The notes under the pieces: model-generated | Database searches by the model: none | Told to the model about the DNA's origin: nothing | What the model saw: the letters and a program-made list of their open reading frames with translations, nothing else | Source: Streptacidiphilus sp041262525 | Lineage (GTDB): Bacteria; Actinomycetota; Actinomycetes; Streptomycetales; Streptomycetaceae | Assembly (NCBI RefSeq): GCF_041262525.1 | Contig: NZ_JBGCCK010000016.1 | Coordinates: forward strand, 1 to 64,000 | Length of the DNA stretch: 64,000 bases | Reading direction: 5' to 3' | Position numbers and translations under genes: made by a program | Part shown: one piece after another, positions 1 through 8,633 of the stretch | Layout: each line of letters begins with the position of its first letter | Position numbering within the stretch: position 1 is the stretch's first letter

Positions 1-44
1 GTACTGCAGGGGGGACCCTGTGGGAGAGTAGGACACCGCCGAAC
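1..44 (+). rRNA. rrf: 5S ribosomal RNA, 3' end only
   Basis: The first 44 bases match the conserved 3' third of actinobacterial 5S rRNA, including the GGGGGGACCC loop region and the closing helix strand that ends in ACACCGCCGAAC. The 5' part lies outside the window. A strong hairpin follows at once, so this is the end of an rRNA operon. The exact mature 3' end is uncertain by a few bases. Confidence 0.9.
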
Positions 45-53
45 AACCTTTCC

Positions 54-90
54 AGTGAAGCCCCCTGACCATCGGTCAGGGGGCTTCACT
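54..90 (+). terminator. rRNA operon terminator hairpin
   Basis: A perfect 17-bp inverted repeat (54-70 with 74-90) with a 3-nt loop ATC lies 9 bases after the 5S gene. The stem is GC-rich in its middle. It separates the rRNA operon from mtrA. Confidence 0.92.
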
Positions 91-194
91 GCGTTGTAGG
101 TCCACTTGTCCCCTTTCCGTCCCACCCGTCCCGCTCGAACGAGTGGCGCAAGTCTCCTCGACTGTGCCCCAGGTCACGTTTGAGAGATGAGACC

Positions 195-881
195 ATGGAC
201 GGTATGAAGGGACGCGTCCTGATCGTCGATGACGACACTGCTCTGGCCGAGATGCTTGGCATCGTGCTGCGCGGGGAGGGATTCGAGCCAAGCTTCGTTG
301 CTGACGGCGACAAGGCCCTGGCCGTCTTCCGTGAGGTCAAGCCCGACCTCGTGCTCTTGGATCTGATGCTTCCGGGCAGGGACGGGATCGACGTCTGCCG
401 ACAGATCCGTGCCGAGTCCGGAGTGCCGATCGTCATGCTCACCGCCAAGACCGACACCGTCGACGTAGTCGTCGGTCTCGAGTCCGGCGCGGATGACTAC
501 ATGACCAAACCGTTCAAGCCGAAGGAGCTTGTGGCCCGCGTTCGGGCACGTCTGCGTCGCGCCGAGGAGCCGAGCCCGGAGCAGCTCGCCATCGGTGACC
601 TGGTCATCGACGTGGCCGGCCACTCCGTCAAGCGCGACGGCCGAAGCATTCCGCTCACTCCGCTCGAGTTCGACCTGCTTGTCGCGCTCGCCCGCAAGCC
701 CTGGCAGGTGTTCACCCGCGAGGTCCTGCTGGAGCAGGTCTGGGGCTACCGCCACGCGGCAGACACCCGCCTCGTCAACGTCCACGTGCAGCGGCTCCGC
801 TCCAAGATCGAACGGGACCCCGAGCGTCCCGAGATCGTCGTGACGGTTCGCGGTGTCGGCTACAAGGCGGGACCGAACTGA
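195..881 (+). CDS. mtrA: MtrA, OmpR/PhoB-type response regulator
   Basis: DNA-binding response regulator of the essential or near-essential actinobacterial MtrAB system, which controls cell-wall, division and developmental genes. The 228-aa product has an N-terminal receiver domain with the acidic pair DDD near residue 13, the phosphoacceptor Asp56 in LLDLMLPG and the conserved Lys in KPFKPKE. A C-terminal winged helix includes LTPLEFDLL and the RLRSKIE recognition helix. The sequence agrees almost residue for residue with Streptomyces MtrA as I recall it. ATG 195 is preferred because GAGAG lies 8 nt upstream. ATG 204 (MKGRV) is an alternative, and TTG 180 is less likely. One base separates it from mtrB, so the two are co-transcribed. 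Confidence 0.97.
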   Translation: MDGMKGRVLIVDDDTALAEMLGIVLRGEGFEPSFVADGDKALAVFREVKPDLVLLDLMLPGRDGIDVCRQIRAESGVPIVMLTAKTDTVDVVVGLESGADDYMTKPFKPKELVARVRARLRRAEEPSPEQLAIGDLVIDVAGHSVKRDGRSIPLTPLEFDLLVALARKPWQVFTREVLLEQVWGYRHAADTRLVNVHVQRLRSKIERDPERPEIVVTVRGVGYKAGPN

Positions 882-882
882 G

Positions 883-3036
883 ATGAGAGGTCAGACGCCC
901 GCCGTCGAGCCCGAAACCGACGGCGGGCAGTCGACCGAACAGAAGACTGAGCAGAAGACCGGACAGAAGGCCGGGGAGCGCAGCGCGCGTCCCAGGCCGA
1001 TGCTCGCCGCTGTGCGTCGGCAGTTCCGGCGGCCGTTCCGTCGCGCCGTGGGGCTGTACCGGCGCTCCATTCAGTTGCGCGTCGTGGCGATGACGCTGGT
1101 GCTCTCGCTCGGTGTCGTACTGCTCCTCGGCGTCGTGGTCATGAACCAAGTTCGCAACGGCCTGCTCCAGGCCAAGCTGCAGGCGGCCACGACCCAGGCC
1201 GACAGCGGGTTCGTCTCCGCCAAGAGCGCTGCGAGCAACCTGGGGAACTTCAGCGGCCACAAGGCTGTTCCCGCCACTCCCGGACAGGGCTCGGCCGGCG
1301 CGGCTCCCACCGACCTGGGCAACGTGATGACCGACCAGGTCCAAGCGCTCGCCACCAGTGGTGCCGGTTCGTATTACGTCGTGGGGATGCTGCCCGACGG
1401 CAGCAAGGACCTGGCCGCAGGGAGTCCCACCTCGCGCGCGCAGCGTGTGACGGGGGGCGTGGATCCGAGTCAGACGATTCCGGCGGATCTCCAGCGGCTG
1501 GTCCAGGAGAACGCGGGCAAGCGCCAGGGCGCGTTCACCTCGGTCAGTTACCGGGACGGTTCCCCGTCCGAGCCGGGGATGGTCCTGGGCGAGCAGATCT
1601 CGATCCCGAACGTGGGGTCGTACCAGCTGTACTACATCTTCCCCTTCACGCAGGAGACCAAGACGCTGAGCCTGGTCACCGGCACGCTGGCGACGGCCGG
1701 CGTCTTCGTCGTGATCCTGCTCGGGGCCATCTCCTGGCTGGTGGTGCGGCAGGTCGTGACCCCCATCCGGATGGCCGCCGAGATCTCCGAGCAGCTGGCC
1801 TCGGGCCGCCTCGAGGAGCGGATGAAGGTTTCCGGCACCGACGACATCACCAGGCTCGGCGAAGCGTTCAACCGCATGGCCGGTGCGCTTCAGGCGCAGA
1901 TCCGCCAGCTCGAAGAGCTGTCCAGGGTCCAGCGTCGTTTCGTCTCGGACGTCTCGCACGAGCTCCGTACGCCGCTGACGACCGTCCGGATGGCCGCGGA
2001 CCTGCTCTACGAGTCCCGTGAGGACTTCAACGACCCCGCGGCCGAGCGTTCGGCCGAGCTGCTGCAGAACCAGCTGGACCGCTTCGAGTCGCTGCTCGCG
2101 GATCTGCTGGAGATCAGTCGATTCGATGCCGGCGCGGCCATTCTCGATTCCGAGCCGGCCGATCTGCGTGAGGTCGTGGCGAGGGTCATCGACGCCGCAG
2201 GACCGCTCGCCGACCGGAAGGGCAGCGAGGTGCACGTGATCGGCGCCGACGAGCCCGTCGTGGCGGAGGTCGACCCGCGCCGGATCGAGCGGATTCTGCG
2301 CAACCTGGTCGTGAACGCGCTGGAGCACGGCGAGGGCCGCGACATCGAGGTGCGGCTCGCGGCCGGCGACGGTGCGGTGGCCGTCGCGGTGCGGGACCAC
2401 GGCATCGGGTTGAAGCCCGGTGAAGCCGCCCGCGTCTTCAACCGCTTCTGGCGGGCCGATCCCGCTCGCGCCAGGACCACCGGCGGCACCGGGCTCGGTC
2501 TGTCCATCGCCCTGGAGGACGCCGCGCTGCACGGCGGCTGGCTGCACGCGTGGGGCGAGCCCGGCGGCGGATCGCAGTTCCGGCTGACGGTCCCGCGCAA
2601 TGCGGGCAGCGAGATCACCCGGTCGCCGATTCCGCTGGAGCCGGAGGACTCACGCGGCAACCTGGGCCTGGACGTCTCCGGCAGCCCGTACCGGCGGGCT
2701 CGTCCGGCCGGGGCCACAGCGGTGCTGGCCACCTCCGGCGACGAGGACCTTCAGGCAGGACAACCGAGTCTGGGGCCGGGGCTGGGCGGGGTGCTCGGCT
2801 ACGGTTCCGTGATTCCGGCCCTGCCCGGCCCTGGCCGGAGCGCACCCGCCAGCAATCCGGCGGATCTCGGTCCTGTCGCGGGGCTGGGGGCAGGGTTCGG
2901 CATCGGGGGCGCCCAGGTCGTCGTTGCCAGAGAGGACCGGGACGGCGGCGCGGCCGAGGCGGCCGGAGTCGAGTACGAGGCCGACACCGAAGCACCGGGC
3001 CCGACGGATGGTGAGTTGCCACGTGGAGAGTTCTGA
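883..3036 (+). CDS. mtrB: MtrB, sensor histidine kinase partner of MtrA
   Basis: Membrane sensor kinase that phosphorylates MtrA. In the 717-aa product, TM helix 1 lies around residues 65-88, an extracytoplasmic domain follows to about 262, and TM helix 2 spans about 264-290. A HAMP linker comes next, then the HisKA box VSHELRTPL with the phospho-His near residue 359. The ATPase domain has the N box NALEHG, G1 DHGIGL and G2 GGTGLGLSIA. ATG 883 follows the mtrA stop by one base; earlier GTG codons lie inside mtrA. The C-terminal tail of about 130 residues after the kinase core is rich in Gly, Pro and Ala, looks disordered, and is longer than the catalytic core needs. lpqB starts one base after its stop. 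Confidence 0.95.
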   Translation: MRGQTPAVEPETDGGQSTEQKTEQKTGQKAGERSARPRPMLAAVRRQFRRPFRRAVGLYRRSIQLRVVAMTLVLSLGVVLLLGVVVMNQVRNGLLQAKLQAATTQADSGFVSAKSAASNLGNFSGHKAVPATPGQGSAGAAPTDLGNVMTDQVQALATSGAGSYYVVGMLPDGSKDLAAGSPTSRAQRVTGGVDPSQTIPADLQRLVQENAGKRQGAFTSVSYRDGSPSEPGMVLGEQISIPNVGSYQLYYIFPFTQETKTLSLVTGTLATAGVFVVILLGAISWLVVRQVVTPIRMAAEISEQLASGRLEERMKVSGTDDITRLGEAFNRMAGALQAQIRQLEELSRVQRRFVSDVSHELRTPLTTVRMAADLLYESREDFNDPAAERSAELLQNQLDRFESLLADLLEISRFDAGAAILDSEPADLREVVARVIDAAGPLADRKGSEVHVIGADEPVVAEVDPRRIERILRNLVVNALEHGEGRDIEVRLAAGDGAVAVAVRDHGIGLKPGEAARVFNRFWRADPARARTTGGTGLGLSIALEDAALHGGWLHAWGEPGGGSQFRLTVPRNAGSEITRSPIPLEPEDSRGNLGLDVSGSPYRRARPAGATAVLATSGDEDLQAGQPSLGPGLGGVLGYGSVIPALPGPGRSAPASNPADLGPVAGLGAGFGIGGAQVVVAREDRDGGAAEAAGVEYEADTEAPGPTDGELPRGEF

Positions 3037-3037
3037 G

Positions 3038-4882
3038 ATGTCACGTCGAGACGGGCGCCGACGCGTCGGGTCGCGTGGGCGCGTGGTGCGCGGTGCGGCG
3101 CTGTCCGGCGGCGCGCTGTTGCTGGCCGGTTGCGCCACCATGCCCGACAGCGGACCGATTCCCGCGGGTTCAGCAGAGCCGACCGGCAGCACCCAGAACA
3201 CCCGCGCCGAGCTCATCGCCGCTCCGCCGAAGGACAACGAGAGCCCGCAGCAGCTGGTCAACGGATTCCTCGACGGCCTCGCGAGCGACGAGGCGAACTA
3301 CACGATGGCCCGCCGCTATCTGGCCGAGGGCACGACCTGGGATCCGCTCGCCAAGGTCACCGTCGTCGGCTCCGCGATCCCCGACAACCCGGTGTTCAGC
3401 CCCGACGGCAAGACCGCGCGGGTCCAGGTGACCGGAATCGAGACCGCCACCCTCGATGTGCACGGCTCCTACACACCGGGGTCAGGCGCGCAGGTCACGC
3501 AGGAATTCGTCTTCGCGAAGAACGACAAGAACCAGTGGCGGATCAAGACCCTGCCGCCGGGCATCCTGATCACACAGCAGGACTTTCCTCGCATATACGA
3601 ATCGGTCAACCTCTTCTTCCCCGCCTCGCGAGGCCTCACCTATGCCGGCGTCAGCCCGCTCGTGGCAGACCCGGTCTACCTGCGCAGCCGGATCGATCCG
3701 CTGACCACCGCGGCTCGGCAGCTGCTGGCGGGACCGAGCAGCTGGCTCAATCCCGTGGTGGCCTCACCCTTCCCGTCCAAGTCCACGCTGGACCTGGACA
3801 CCAGCAGCGACCAGGCCAAGGTGTATCTGACCCTCGGACCGGGCGGGCTCTGGAGCAGCAGCTCCTGCAAGGCCATGGCAGCTCAGTTCTATGCCACGCT
3901 CACCCAGCTGGAGGTGCGGGTCCCGGGCGTCACCAAGCCCAAGTCGGTCGCGCTCTACCAGGGCCACAGCGGCGGCGAGCAGTGCACGGCGAACGGTGAG
4001 GGGGACAGCAACCCGGTCCGGCCGACCGCCGCCGCCACCGCGTACTTCCTCAATGCCCAGCACCACCTGATGAGTGTCACACCACCGGCCTCGGGCACGG
4101 GCGATGCGGACGTCACGCCCGTCTCCGGGCAACTGGTCCCGCCCAACACCGTCGTCGGCTCGTTCGCGGTCACGCCGCGCGGCGATGGCGCGGTGGCGGC
4201 GGTGTCCGAGAGCGGGCAGTCGCTGTACCTCAGCTCGCTTCAGGCGACGATGCCGCCCAGCCGCCCGACGCTGCAGAGCGCGGCTCCCTACGGGCTCTCC
4301 GCGCCGAGCTGGGACGGGACCGGCACGCTCTGGGTCGCCGACACCGATCCGAAGGCCCCACGACTGCGGGCGGTCATGGACGGCAAGGAGGTCTCGGTCA
4401 GCGTCGACGGCCTCCAGGGCGTGGTGCAGCAGGTGCGCGTCGCTCCCGACGGTGTGCGGGTCGCGCTGCTGGTCAAGGACGGAACCACCACCCGGGTCGA
4501 GATCGGCCGGGTGCTGCGCGGCGGGAACGACAACGCACCGCGGCTCTCTGTGGACGGGCTGCGCGAGACAGCGCAGGACATCAGCTCCATCAGCTCCCTG
4601 GCCTGGCAGGACGGCGACAGCCTGGTGATCGTCGGCCAGCAGACGGGGACCACCAGCGTCATCGCCGTCGAAATGGACGGCTCGCCGGCTGCGTCGGCGA
4701 CCCTCCAGGCGCTCAACGGCGTCACCGACATCACGGCCAACCCGGGGGAACCGGACCAGCCGCTCTTCGCGGCGGCGAACAACAGCAGCAACCAGGTCTT
4801 CTTCCAGCAGTCGCTGGGCACCTGGGCGACGATCGCCCGCCCCGACGCCAGCAAGGGGACCGCGGTCCGCTATCCCGGCTAG
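3038..4882 (+). CDS. lpqB: LpqB, lipoprotein partner of MtrAB
   Basis: Secreted lipoprotein that in mycobacteria binds the MtrB sensor and tunes its activity. The 614-aa product has an Arg-rich n-region, a hydrophobic core and the lipobox LLAGC with the lipidated residue Cys32. A GerMN-type domain occupies roughly residues 190-310 and a beta-propeller-like C-terminal half follows. ATG 3038 is chosen because it lies one base beyond the mtrB stop, with GGAGAG upstream inside the mtrB end. The order mtrA-mtrB-lpqB is the standard actinobacterial operon. It ends 4 bases before the convergent comF-like gene. Confidence 0.94.
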   Translation: MSRRDGRRRVGSRGRVVRGAALSGGALLLAGCATMPDSGPIPAGSAEPTGSTQNTRAELIAAPPKDNESPQQLVNGFLDGLASDEANYTMARRYLAEGTTWDPLAKVTVVGSAIPDNPVFSPDGKTARVQVTGIETATLDVHGSYTPGSGAQVTQEFVFAKNDKNQWRIKTLPPGILITQQDFPRIYESVNLFFPASRGLTYAGVSPLVADPVYLRSRIDPLTTAARQLLAGPSSWLNPVVASPFPSKSTLDLDTSSDQAKVYLTLGPGGLWSSSSCKAMAAQFYATLTQLEVRVPGVTKPKSVALYQGHSGGEQCTANGEGDSNPVRPTAAATAYFLNAQHHLMSVTPPASGTGDADVTPVSGQLVPPNTVVGSFAVTPRGDGAVAAVSESGQSLYLSSLQATMPPSRPTLQSAAPYGLSAPSWDGTGTLWVADTDPKAPRLRAVMDGKEVSVSVDGLQGVVQQVRVAPDGVRVALLVKDGTTTRVEIGRVLRGGNDNAPRLSVDGLRETAQDISSISSLAWQDGDSLVIVGQQTGTTSVIAVEMDGSPAASATLQALNGVTDITANPGEPDQPLFAAANNSSNQVFFQQSLGTWATIARPDASKGTAVRYPG

Positions 4883-4886
4883 TGCG

Positions 4887-5585
4887 TCAGCGCTTCGCCG
4901 TCGCGGCGACGACTGCGGCGGCGAGGACGTCCGCGCCTGCCTCGCTGAGGGCGCGGGCTGCCTCGGCGAGGCTCGCACCGGTCGTGACCAGGTCGTCGAC
5001 GAGCAGGACGTGTCCGGAACGGAGGTCGCGGCCGCGCCTGTCCACGCCGAGCGCTCCGCGCAGGTTGCGGCGACGTGCCGCGGCGTCCAGGCCCGCCTGG
5101 TCGGCCACGGCGCGGACGTGCCTCAGCGCGGGGACGACGCGGGCGGGAATCCGGGCGCCGCGCAGCGCCCCGGCGGCGGCGCGGGCCAGCCGCGTCGTCG
5201 GGTCGTGCCCACGGGCGCGGGTGGCATGCGCGGCGGAGGGCATCGGGACCAGCAACAGCGGCCGCGCGCAGCCCGGTTCGACGGGGACGGCGGCCCGTAC
5301 CGCGCCGGCCAGCGCGCGTCCCAGCGGGGGCGCGAGCCGCAGCGCTCCGCGCTCCTTGTGGGCGAGCAGGGCCTGACGGACCTCGCCGCCGTACGGCAGC
5401 GCCGCGTAGACCTCGGGCAGGCCCGGTGGCGGGTGCGCGGGACGCGCACGATGCGGCTCTGCGGCCTCCAGCAGGGCCCGGCACGGGCCGCAGAGCTGGG
5501 CGTGGCCGAGACCGCAACCGACGCAGCTGGCGGGCAGCAGCAGGTCGAGTGTGGCGTCGAGCAGGGAGATGGAGGACCGCTCCAC
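4887..5585 (-). CDS. ComF/GntX-family phosphoribosyltransferase-like protein
   Basis: The 232-aa protein has an N-terminal zinc-finger-like segment (CVGCG ... CGPC, residues about 20-35) and a C-terminal type-I phosphoribosyltransferase fold with the PRPP loop VLLVDDLVTTGASL. This is the ComF layout. In competent bacteria ComF supports DNA uptake, but in actinomycetes the protein's function is not known, and no competence genes are nearby. Translation starts at GTG 5585, with GGGAGG about 7 nt upstream on the minus strand. The gene is convergent with lpqB with no room for a separate terminator. Confidence 0.85.
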   Translation of the reverse strand: MERSSISLLDATLDLLLPASCVGCGLGHAQLCGPCRALLEAAEPHRARPAHPPPGLPEVYAALPYGGEVRQALLAHKERGALRLAPPLGRALAGAVRAAVPVEPGCARPLLLVPMPSAAHATRARGHDPTTRLARAAAGALRGARIPARVVPALRHVRAVADQAGLDAAARRRNLRGALGVDRRGRDLRSGHVLLVDDLVTTGASLAEAARALSEAGADVLAAAVVAATAKR

Positions 5586-5773
5586 AGGAGCCTCCCGGCG
5601 CGGTCGGGGGTACGGTCGGAGTAGGACCGACCAGCTGAACGAGCGGAGCCCAGAGTGCCCCGTGCACCCCGTTGACGTGGAGCATTTACGCGATGTTCAT
5701 CCGAACGGGGGTAGGTACCGCGCGGGGGCTGTACAAGGCCCCTCGACGCCGCGAATTTGGGAGGTCAGGAGAG

Positions 5774-5926
5774 ATGGCCCTCTCGGTCGTGACCTTCGAC
5801 CCGGAGTCGGACGAGCGGATCCCGGGGAACCGTTGTTCCATGGGGTTCCCACCGTTCCGATTGGGGATGAAGGGGACTGAGGGGCGGCTCCGCCCGGCCC
5901 CGAGCGGGGCGGCGTTGCGTACTTGA
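5774..5926 (+). CDS. possible 50-aa upstream ORF in the hpf leader
   Basis: ATG 5774 is preceded by GGGAGG (9 nt) and AGGAG (2 nt). The frame stays open for 50 codons to a TGA at 5924-5926. The first 15 codons show the expected high third-position GC, but the rest do not. No family is recognised. It could be a regulatory leader ORF or chance. Conservation in related genomes would decide. Confidence 0.25.
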   Translation: MALSVVTFDPESDERIPGNRCSMGFPPFRLGMKGTEGRLRPAPSGAALRT

Positions 5927-5929
5927 TGG

Positions 5930-5956
5930 GCCCGAAGGACCTACGGGTCCGTGGGC
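5930..5956 (+). promoter_or_regulatory. hairpin ahead of the hpf ribosome-binding site
   Basis: The inverted repeat GGACC (5937-5941) / GGTCC (5946-5950) has a TACG loop and is extended by GCCC (5930-5933) / GGGC (5953-5956) across small internal loops. It ends 17 bases before the GGAG that serves hpf. It may act as an RNA structure or as a dyad protein site. Confidence 0.35.
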
Positions 5957-5983
5957 ATGAAGCGCGAAGGATCGGAGTTCTGC

Positions 5984-6607
5984 GTGGACATCGTCGTCAA
6001 GGGTCGCAAGACCGAGGTTCCGGAGCGGTTCCGCAGGCACGTCGCCGAGAAGCTCGAGCGGATCAACAAGCTCGACGGCAAGGTGATCAGCGTCGACGTG
6101 GAGCTCTCCAAGGAACACAACCCGCGCCAGGTCGACCACGCCGACCAGGTGGAGATCACGCTGCACAGCCGCGGCCCGATCATCCGGGCGGAGGCCAGCT
6201 CCTCCGACCCGTACTCCGCGCTCGACCTGGCCTCGGCCAAGCTCGACGCGCAGCTGCGCAAGGCCGCGGACCGGCGGCGGATCAGCAAGGGACCGCGGGC
6301 GCCGATGAGTGTCGCTGCGGCGACCGCCGCCCTTTCGGACACCCCCGGGCAGGCCACCCCCGAGGAGCTGAGCCCGCCCAGGAAGACGATGCAGGGATCG
6401 GTGCAGGTGGAAGGCGACGGACCGCTCGTGGTCCGCGAGAAGACCCACCCCGCCGAGCCGATGGCGCTGGACCAGGCGCTGTACGAGATGGAGCTGGTCG
6501 GCCACGACTTCTACCTGTTCGTGGACGCGGAGACCAAGCAGCCGAGCGTGGTCTACCGCCGGCACGCCTACGACTACGGTGTGATCCACCTGAAGGTCGA
6601 GGCGTAA
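5984..6607 (+). CDS. hpf: long-form ribosome hibernation promoting factor
   Basis: The protein joins 70S ribosomes into inactive 100S dimers during stress or dormancy. The 207-aa product has an N-terminal RaiA/HPF domain (residues about 1-100, starting MDIVVKGRKTEVPE) and a C-terminal dimerisation domain with the signature ALYEMELVGHDFYLF and VVYRRHAYDYGVIHL, so it is the long type typical of actinobacteria. GTG 5984 is chosen because the family begins exactly at MDIVVKG and GGAG lies 6 nt upstream. An in-frame ATG upstream (5957) would add residues that the family lacks. A strong terminator follows, so it appears to be a single-gene unit. Confidence 0.95.
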   Translation: MDIVVKGRKTEVPERFRRHVAEKLERINKLDGKVISVDVELSKEHNPRQVDHADQVEITLHSRGPIIRAEASSSDPYSALDLASAKLDAQLRKAADRRRISKGPRAPMSVAAATAALSDTPGQATPEELSPPRKTMQGSVQVEGDGPLVVREKTHPAEPMALDQALYEMELVGHDFYLFVDAETKQPSVVYRRHAYDYGVIHLKVEA

Positions 6608-6650
6608 CCTCACAAGGAACGTCACCGCACGACCACACAGGGTCGTGTTC

Positions 6651-6685
6651 GAGGGTTCCCCCGGCACACTTCCGGGGGAACCCTC
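6651..6685 (+). terminator. terminator after hpf
   Basis: A 14-bp perfect stem (6651-6664 with 6672-6685) with a 7-nt loop lies 43 bases after the hpf stop and before the next gene's ribosome-binding site. Confidence 0.85.
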
Positions 6686-6761
6686 CGTGGACGGGTGATC
6701 GCGACTCCCGCGAAGCGTGGAAGGATGTCGCTGACAGTCGCCCACCGAGGGGGAGGACCGG

Positions 6762-7430
6762 ATGGTGGAGCCGATCCGGGTACTGGTCGTGGACGACCAC
6801 GCGCTCTTTCGGCGCGGACTGGAGATCGTCCTCGCCCAGGAGGAGGACATCGCCGTCGTCGGCGAGGCCGGAGACGGCGCCGAGGCGGTGGAGAAGGCTG
6901 CCGATCTGTTGCCGGACATCATCCTGATGGACGTGCGGATGCCGCGTCGCAGCGGCATCGAGGCGTGCACGGCCATCAAGGAGGTCGCGCCCAGCACGAA
7001 GATCATCATGCTGACCATCAGCGACGAAGAGGCCGACCTCTACGAGGCGATCAAGGCGGGAGCCACGGGCTACCTCCTCAAGGAGATCTCCACGGACGAG
7101 GTGGCCACCGCCATCCGCGCCGTCGCCGACGGCCAGTCGCAGATCAGCCCCTCCATGGCGGCCAAACTGCTGACCGAGTTCAAGTCGATGATCCAGAAGC
7201 GGACGGACCAGCAGGAGCTGCTGCCCGCACCACGGTTGACGGACCGCGAGATGGAGGTCCTCAAGCTGGTGGCGACGGGGCTGAACAATCGCGACATCGC
7301 CAAGCAGCTCTTCATCAGCGAGAACACCGTGAAGAACCACGTGCGCAACATCCTGGAGAAGCTCCAGCTGCACTCGCGGATGGAGGCCGTGGTCTACGCG
7401 ATGCGGGAGAAGATCCTCGAAATAGGCTGA
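6762..7430 (+). CDS. orphan NarL/FixJ-family response regulator
   Basis: A 222-aa two-domain regulator. The receiver has DDH at residues 11-13, the phosphoacceptor Asp57 in ILMDVRMP and the conserved Lys in LLKEIS. The LuxR-type helix-turn-helix is LTDREMEVLKLVATGLNNRDIAKQL near residues 155-180. No sensor kinase gene is adjacent, so it is an orphan here. Its position between hpf and secA matches an orphan regulator that I recall from S. coelicolor. ATG 6762 has GGGGAGGA about 6 nt upstream. It is convergent with the next gene; the stops are directly adjacent with no gap. Confidence 0.88.
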   Translation: MVEPIRVLVVDDHALFRRGLEIVLAQEEDIAVVGEAGDGAEAVEKAADLLPDIILMDVRMPRRSGIEACTAIKEVAPSTKIIMLTISDEEADLYEAIKAGATGYLLKEISTDEVATAIRAVADGQSQISPSMAAKLLTEFKSMIQKRTDQQELLPAPRLTDREMEVLKLVATGLNNRDIAKQLFISENTVKNHVRNILEKLQLHSRMEAVVYAMREKILEIG

Positions 7431-8633
7431 TCAGGCGTTCAGCAGCTTCTCCAGCGGGGCGCGCAGGGATTCGTCGTGCAGCTGCTCGACGCGGACGGCG
7501 TCGCAGCCGACCCAGGTGGCCGCCTCACGCAGCGCCTCCGCGAGCGCGCCCGTGGCCCTGGGCGTGGTGAGCGAAACCTGACGGGCCACCAGCGTCCGCC
7601 CCTCGCGGGCCGGATCGACGCGACCGACCAGCTTGCCCCCGGCCAGCAGCGGCATGGTGAAGTACCCGTGGACCCGCTTGTGCTTGGGGGTGTACGCCTC
7701 GAGCCGGTGCGTGAAGCCGAAGACCCGCTCGGTGCGGGTGCGGTCCCAGATCAGTGAGTCGAACGGCGAGAGCAGCGTGGTGCGGTGCCGCCCGCGCGCT
7801 TCGGCGGCCAGCGCCGCCGGATCGGCCCAGGCCGGGGCGGACGGGCTCCCACTGCGCCGGTTGGAAGAGTTTCCCCAGCCGGCCACCTGGACCGGGACCA
7901 GTCCGGACTCCGGCAGCGCCGCCACGACCTGGTCGATCTTGAGGCGGTGGTAGTCGGCCAGATCCTTCTCCGTGGCCACGCCGAGGGCCGCGCCCGACTG
8001 GGCGACCAGCTGCCGCAGGCACGCCGCGTCGTCCAGCTCGGTGTTCAACAGCTCGGCGGGGACGGCCTGTTCGGCCAGCGAGTAGACCCGGCGCCAGCCG
8101 CGGCGCTCGGCGCAGACCACGACACCGGTGTCCAGCAGCCACTCGACGGCGATCTTGGACTCGGACCAGTCCCACCACTCGCCGCCCTTCTTGGCGCCGC
8201 CGAGATCCGAGGTCAGCAGCGGGCCCTCGGCGCGGAGCTTGGCGACGATCTCGGCGCAGGAGCGCTCCGCGTTCTCCATCTGATGCCAGCGGTAGCCGCG
8301 CTCGACGAAGCGGCGGCGCCGGAAGGCGAAGAGCGGCCACTCCTCGACCGGCAGCACGCAGGCGGCGTGCGACCAGTACTCGAAGGAGTGCCCGCCGCTC
8401 CAGTAAGCAGCCTCGACCGCCTGCCGCCCGACGGCCCCGAGCCTGGCGTAGGGGATCAGCTCGTGCGAGCGGGCCAGCACGGAGATCGTGTCCAGTTGCA
8501 CCGAGCCGAGCCGCCGCAGCATGCCACGCACGCCGGCCCGGCGATCGGGCGCGCCGAGCAGCCCCTGGGCGCGCAGGGCGATCCGACGGGCGTGGTCGGC
8601 GGTGAGCTCGAGCAGCTGCGGCGAGGTCGTCAT
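7431..8633 (-). CDS. YcaQ/AlkX-type DNA crosslink glycosylase (HTH_42 family)
   Basis: A 400-aa member of the winged-helix HTH_42 (formerly DUF1006) superfamily, whose characterised members AlkZ and YcaQ/AlkX are DNA glycosylases that unhook alkylation crosslinks. The catalytic segment reads SVQLD with Gln46 and Asp48. This is the Gln-hydrophobic-Asp motif of the E. coli YcaQ type, as opposed to the QxQ of AlkZ. A role in repair of crosslinked DNA is therefore likely but not shown. ATG 8633 is preferred, although no clear ribosome-binding site is visible. The upstream in-frame start (8663) would add ten atypical residues. It is divergent from the exopolysaccharide cluster, with 265 bp between them. 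Confidence 0.82.
   Translation of the reverse strand: MTTSPQLLELTADHARRIALRAQGLLGAPDRRAGVRGMLRRLGSVQLDTISVLARSHELIPYARLGAVGRQAVEAAYWSGGHSFEYWSHAACVLPVEEWPLFAFRRRRFVERGYRWHQMENAERSCAEIVAKLRAEGPLLTSDLGGAKKGGEWWDWSESKIAVEWLLDTGVVVCAERRGWRRVYSLAEQAVPAELLNTELDDAACLRQLVAQSGAALGVATEKDLADYHRLKIDQVVAALPESGLVPVQVAGWGNSSNRRSGSPSAPAWADPAALAAEARGRHRTTLLSPFDSLIWDRTRTERVFGFTHRLEAYTPKHKRVHGYFTMPLLAGGKLVGRVDPAREGRTLVARQVSLTTPRATGALAEALREAATWVGCDAVRVEQLHDESLRAPLEKLLNA

Larger units (their letters stand above)
5586..5983 (+). other. 398-bp leader region between comF and hpf
   Basis: No established gene lies here. It holds a possible short ORF with a good ribosome-binding site (5774-5926), two adjacent GC hairpins (GGGCGG/CCGCCC at 5882-5895 and GCCCC/GGGGC at 5897-5910) and a hairpin at 5930-5956 just before the hpf ribosome-binding site. 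It is long for an intergenic stretch here and is probably a regulated 5' region of hpf. Promoter elements could not be placed with confidence. Confidence 0.5.

Noticed and set aside
180..194. TTG 180 as start of mtrA
   Set aside because: It would place the likely ribosome-binding site (GAGAG) inside the gene and add residues absent from the family. ATG 195 fits better.
4887..5585. Competence for DNA uptake suggested by the ComF-like gene
   Set aside because: No other com genes are near and ComF-like proteins are widespread in non-competent actinomycetes.
5672..5926. An 84-codon frame ahead of hpf starting at ATG 5672
   Set aside because: There is no ribosome-binding site, codon use is poor in its first part, and no family is recognised. 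Only the shorter start at 5774 is kept as a low-confidence ORF.
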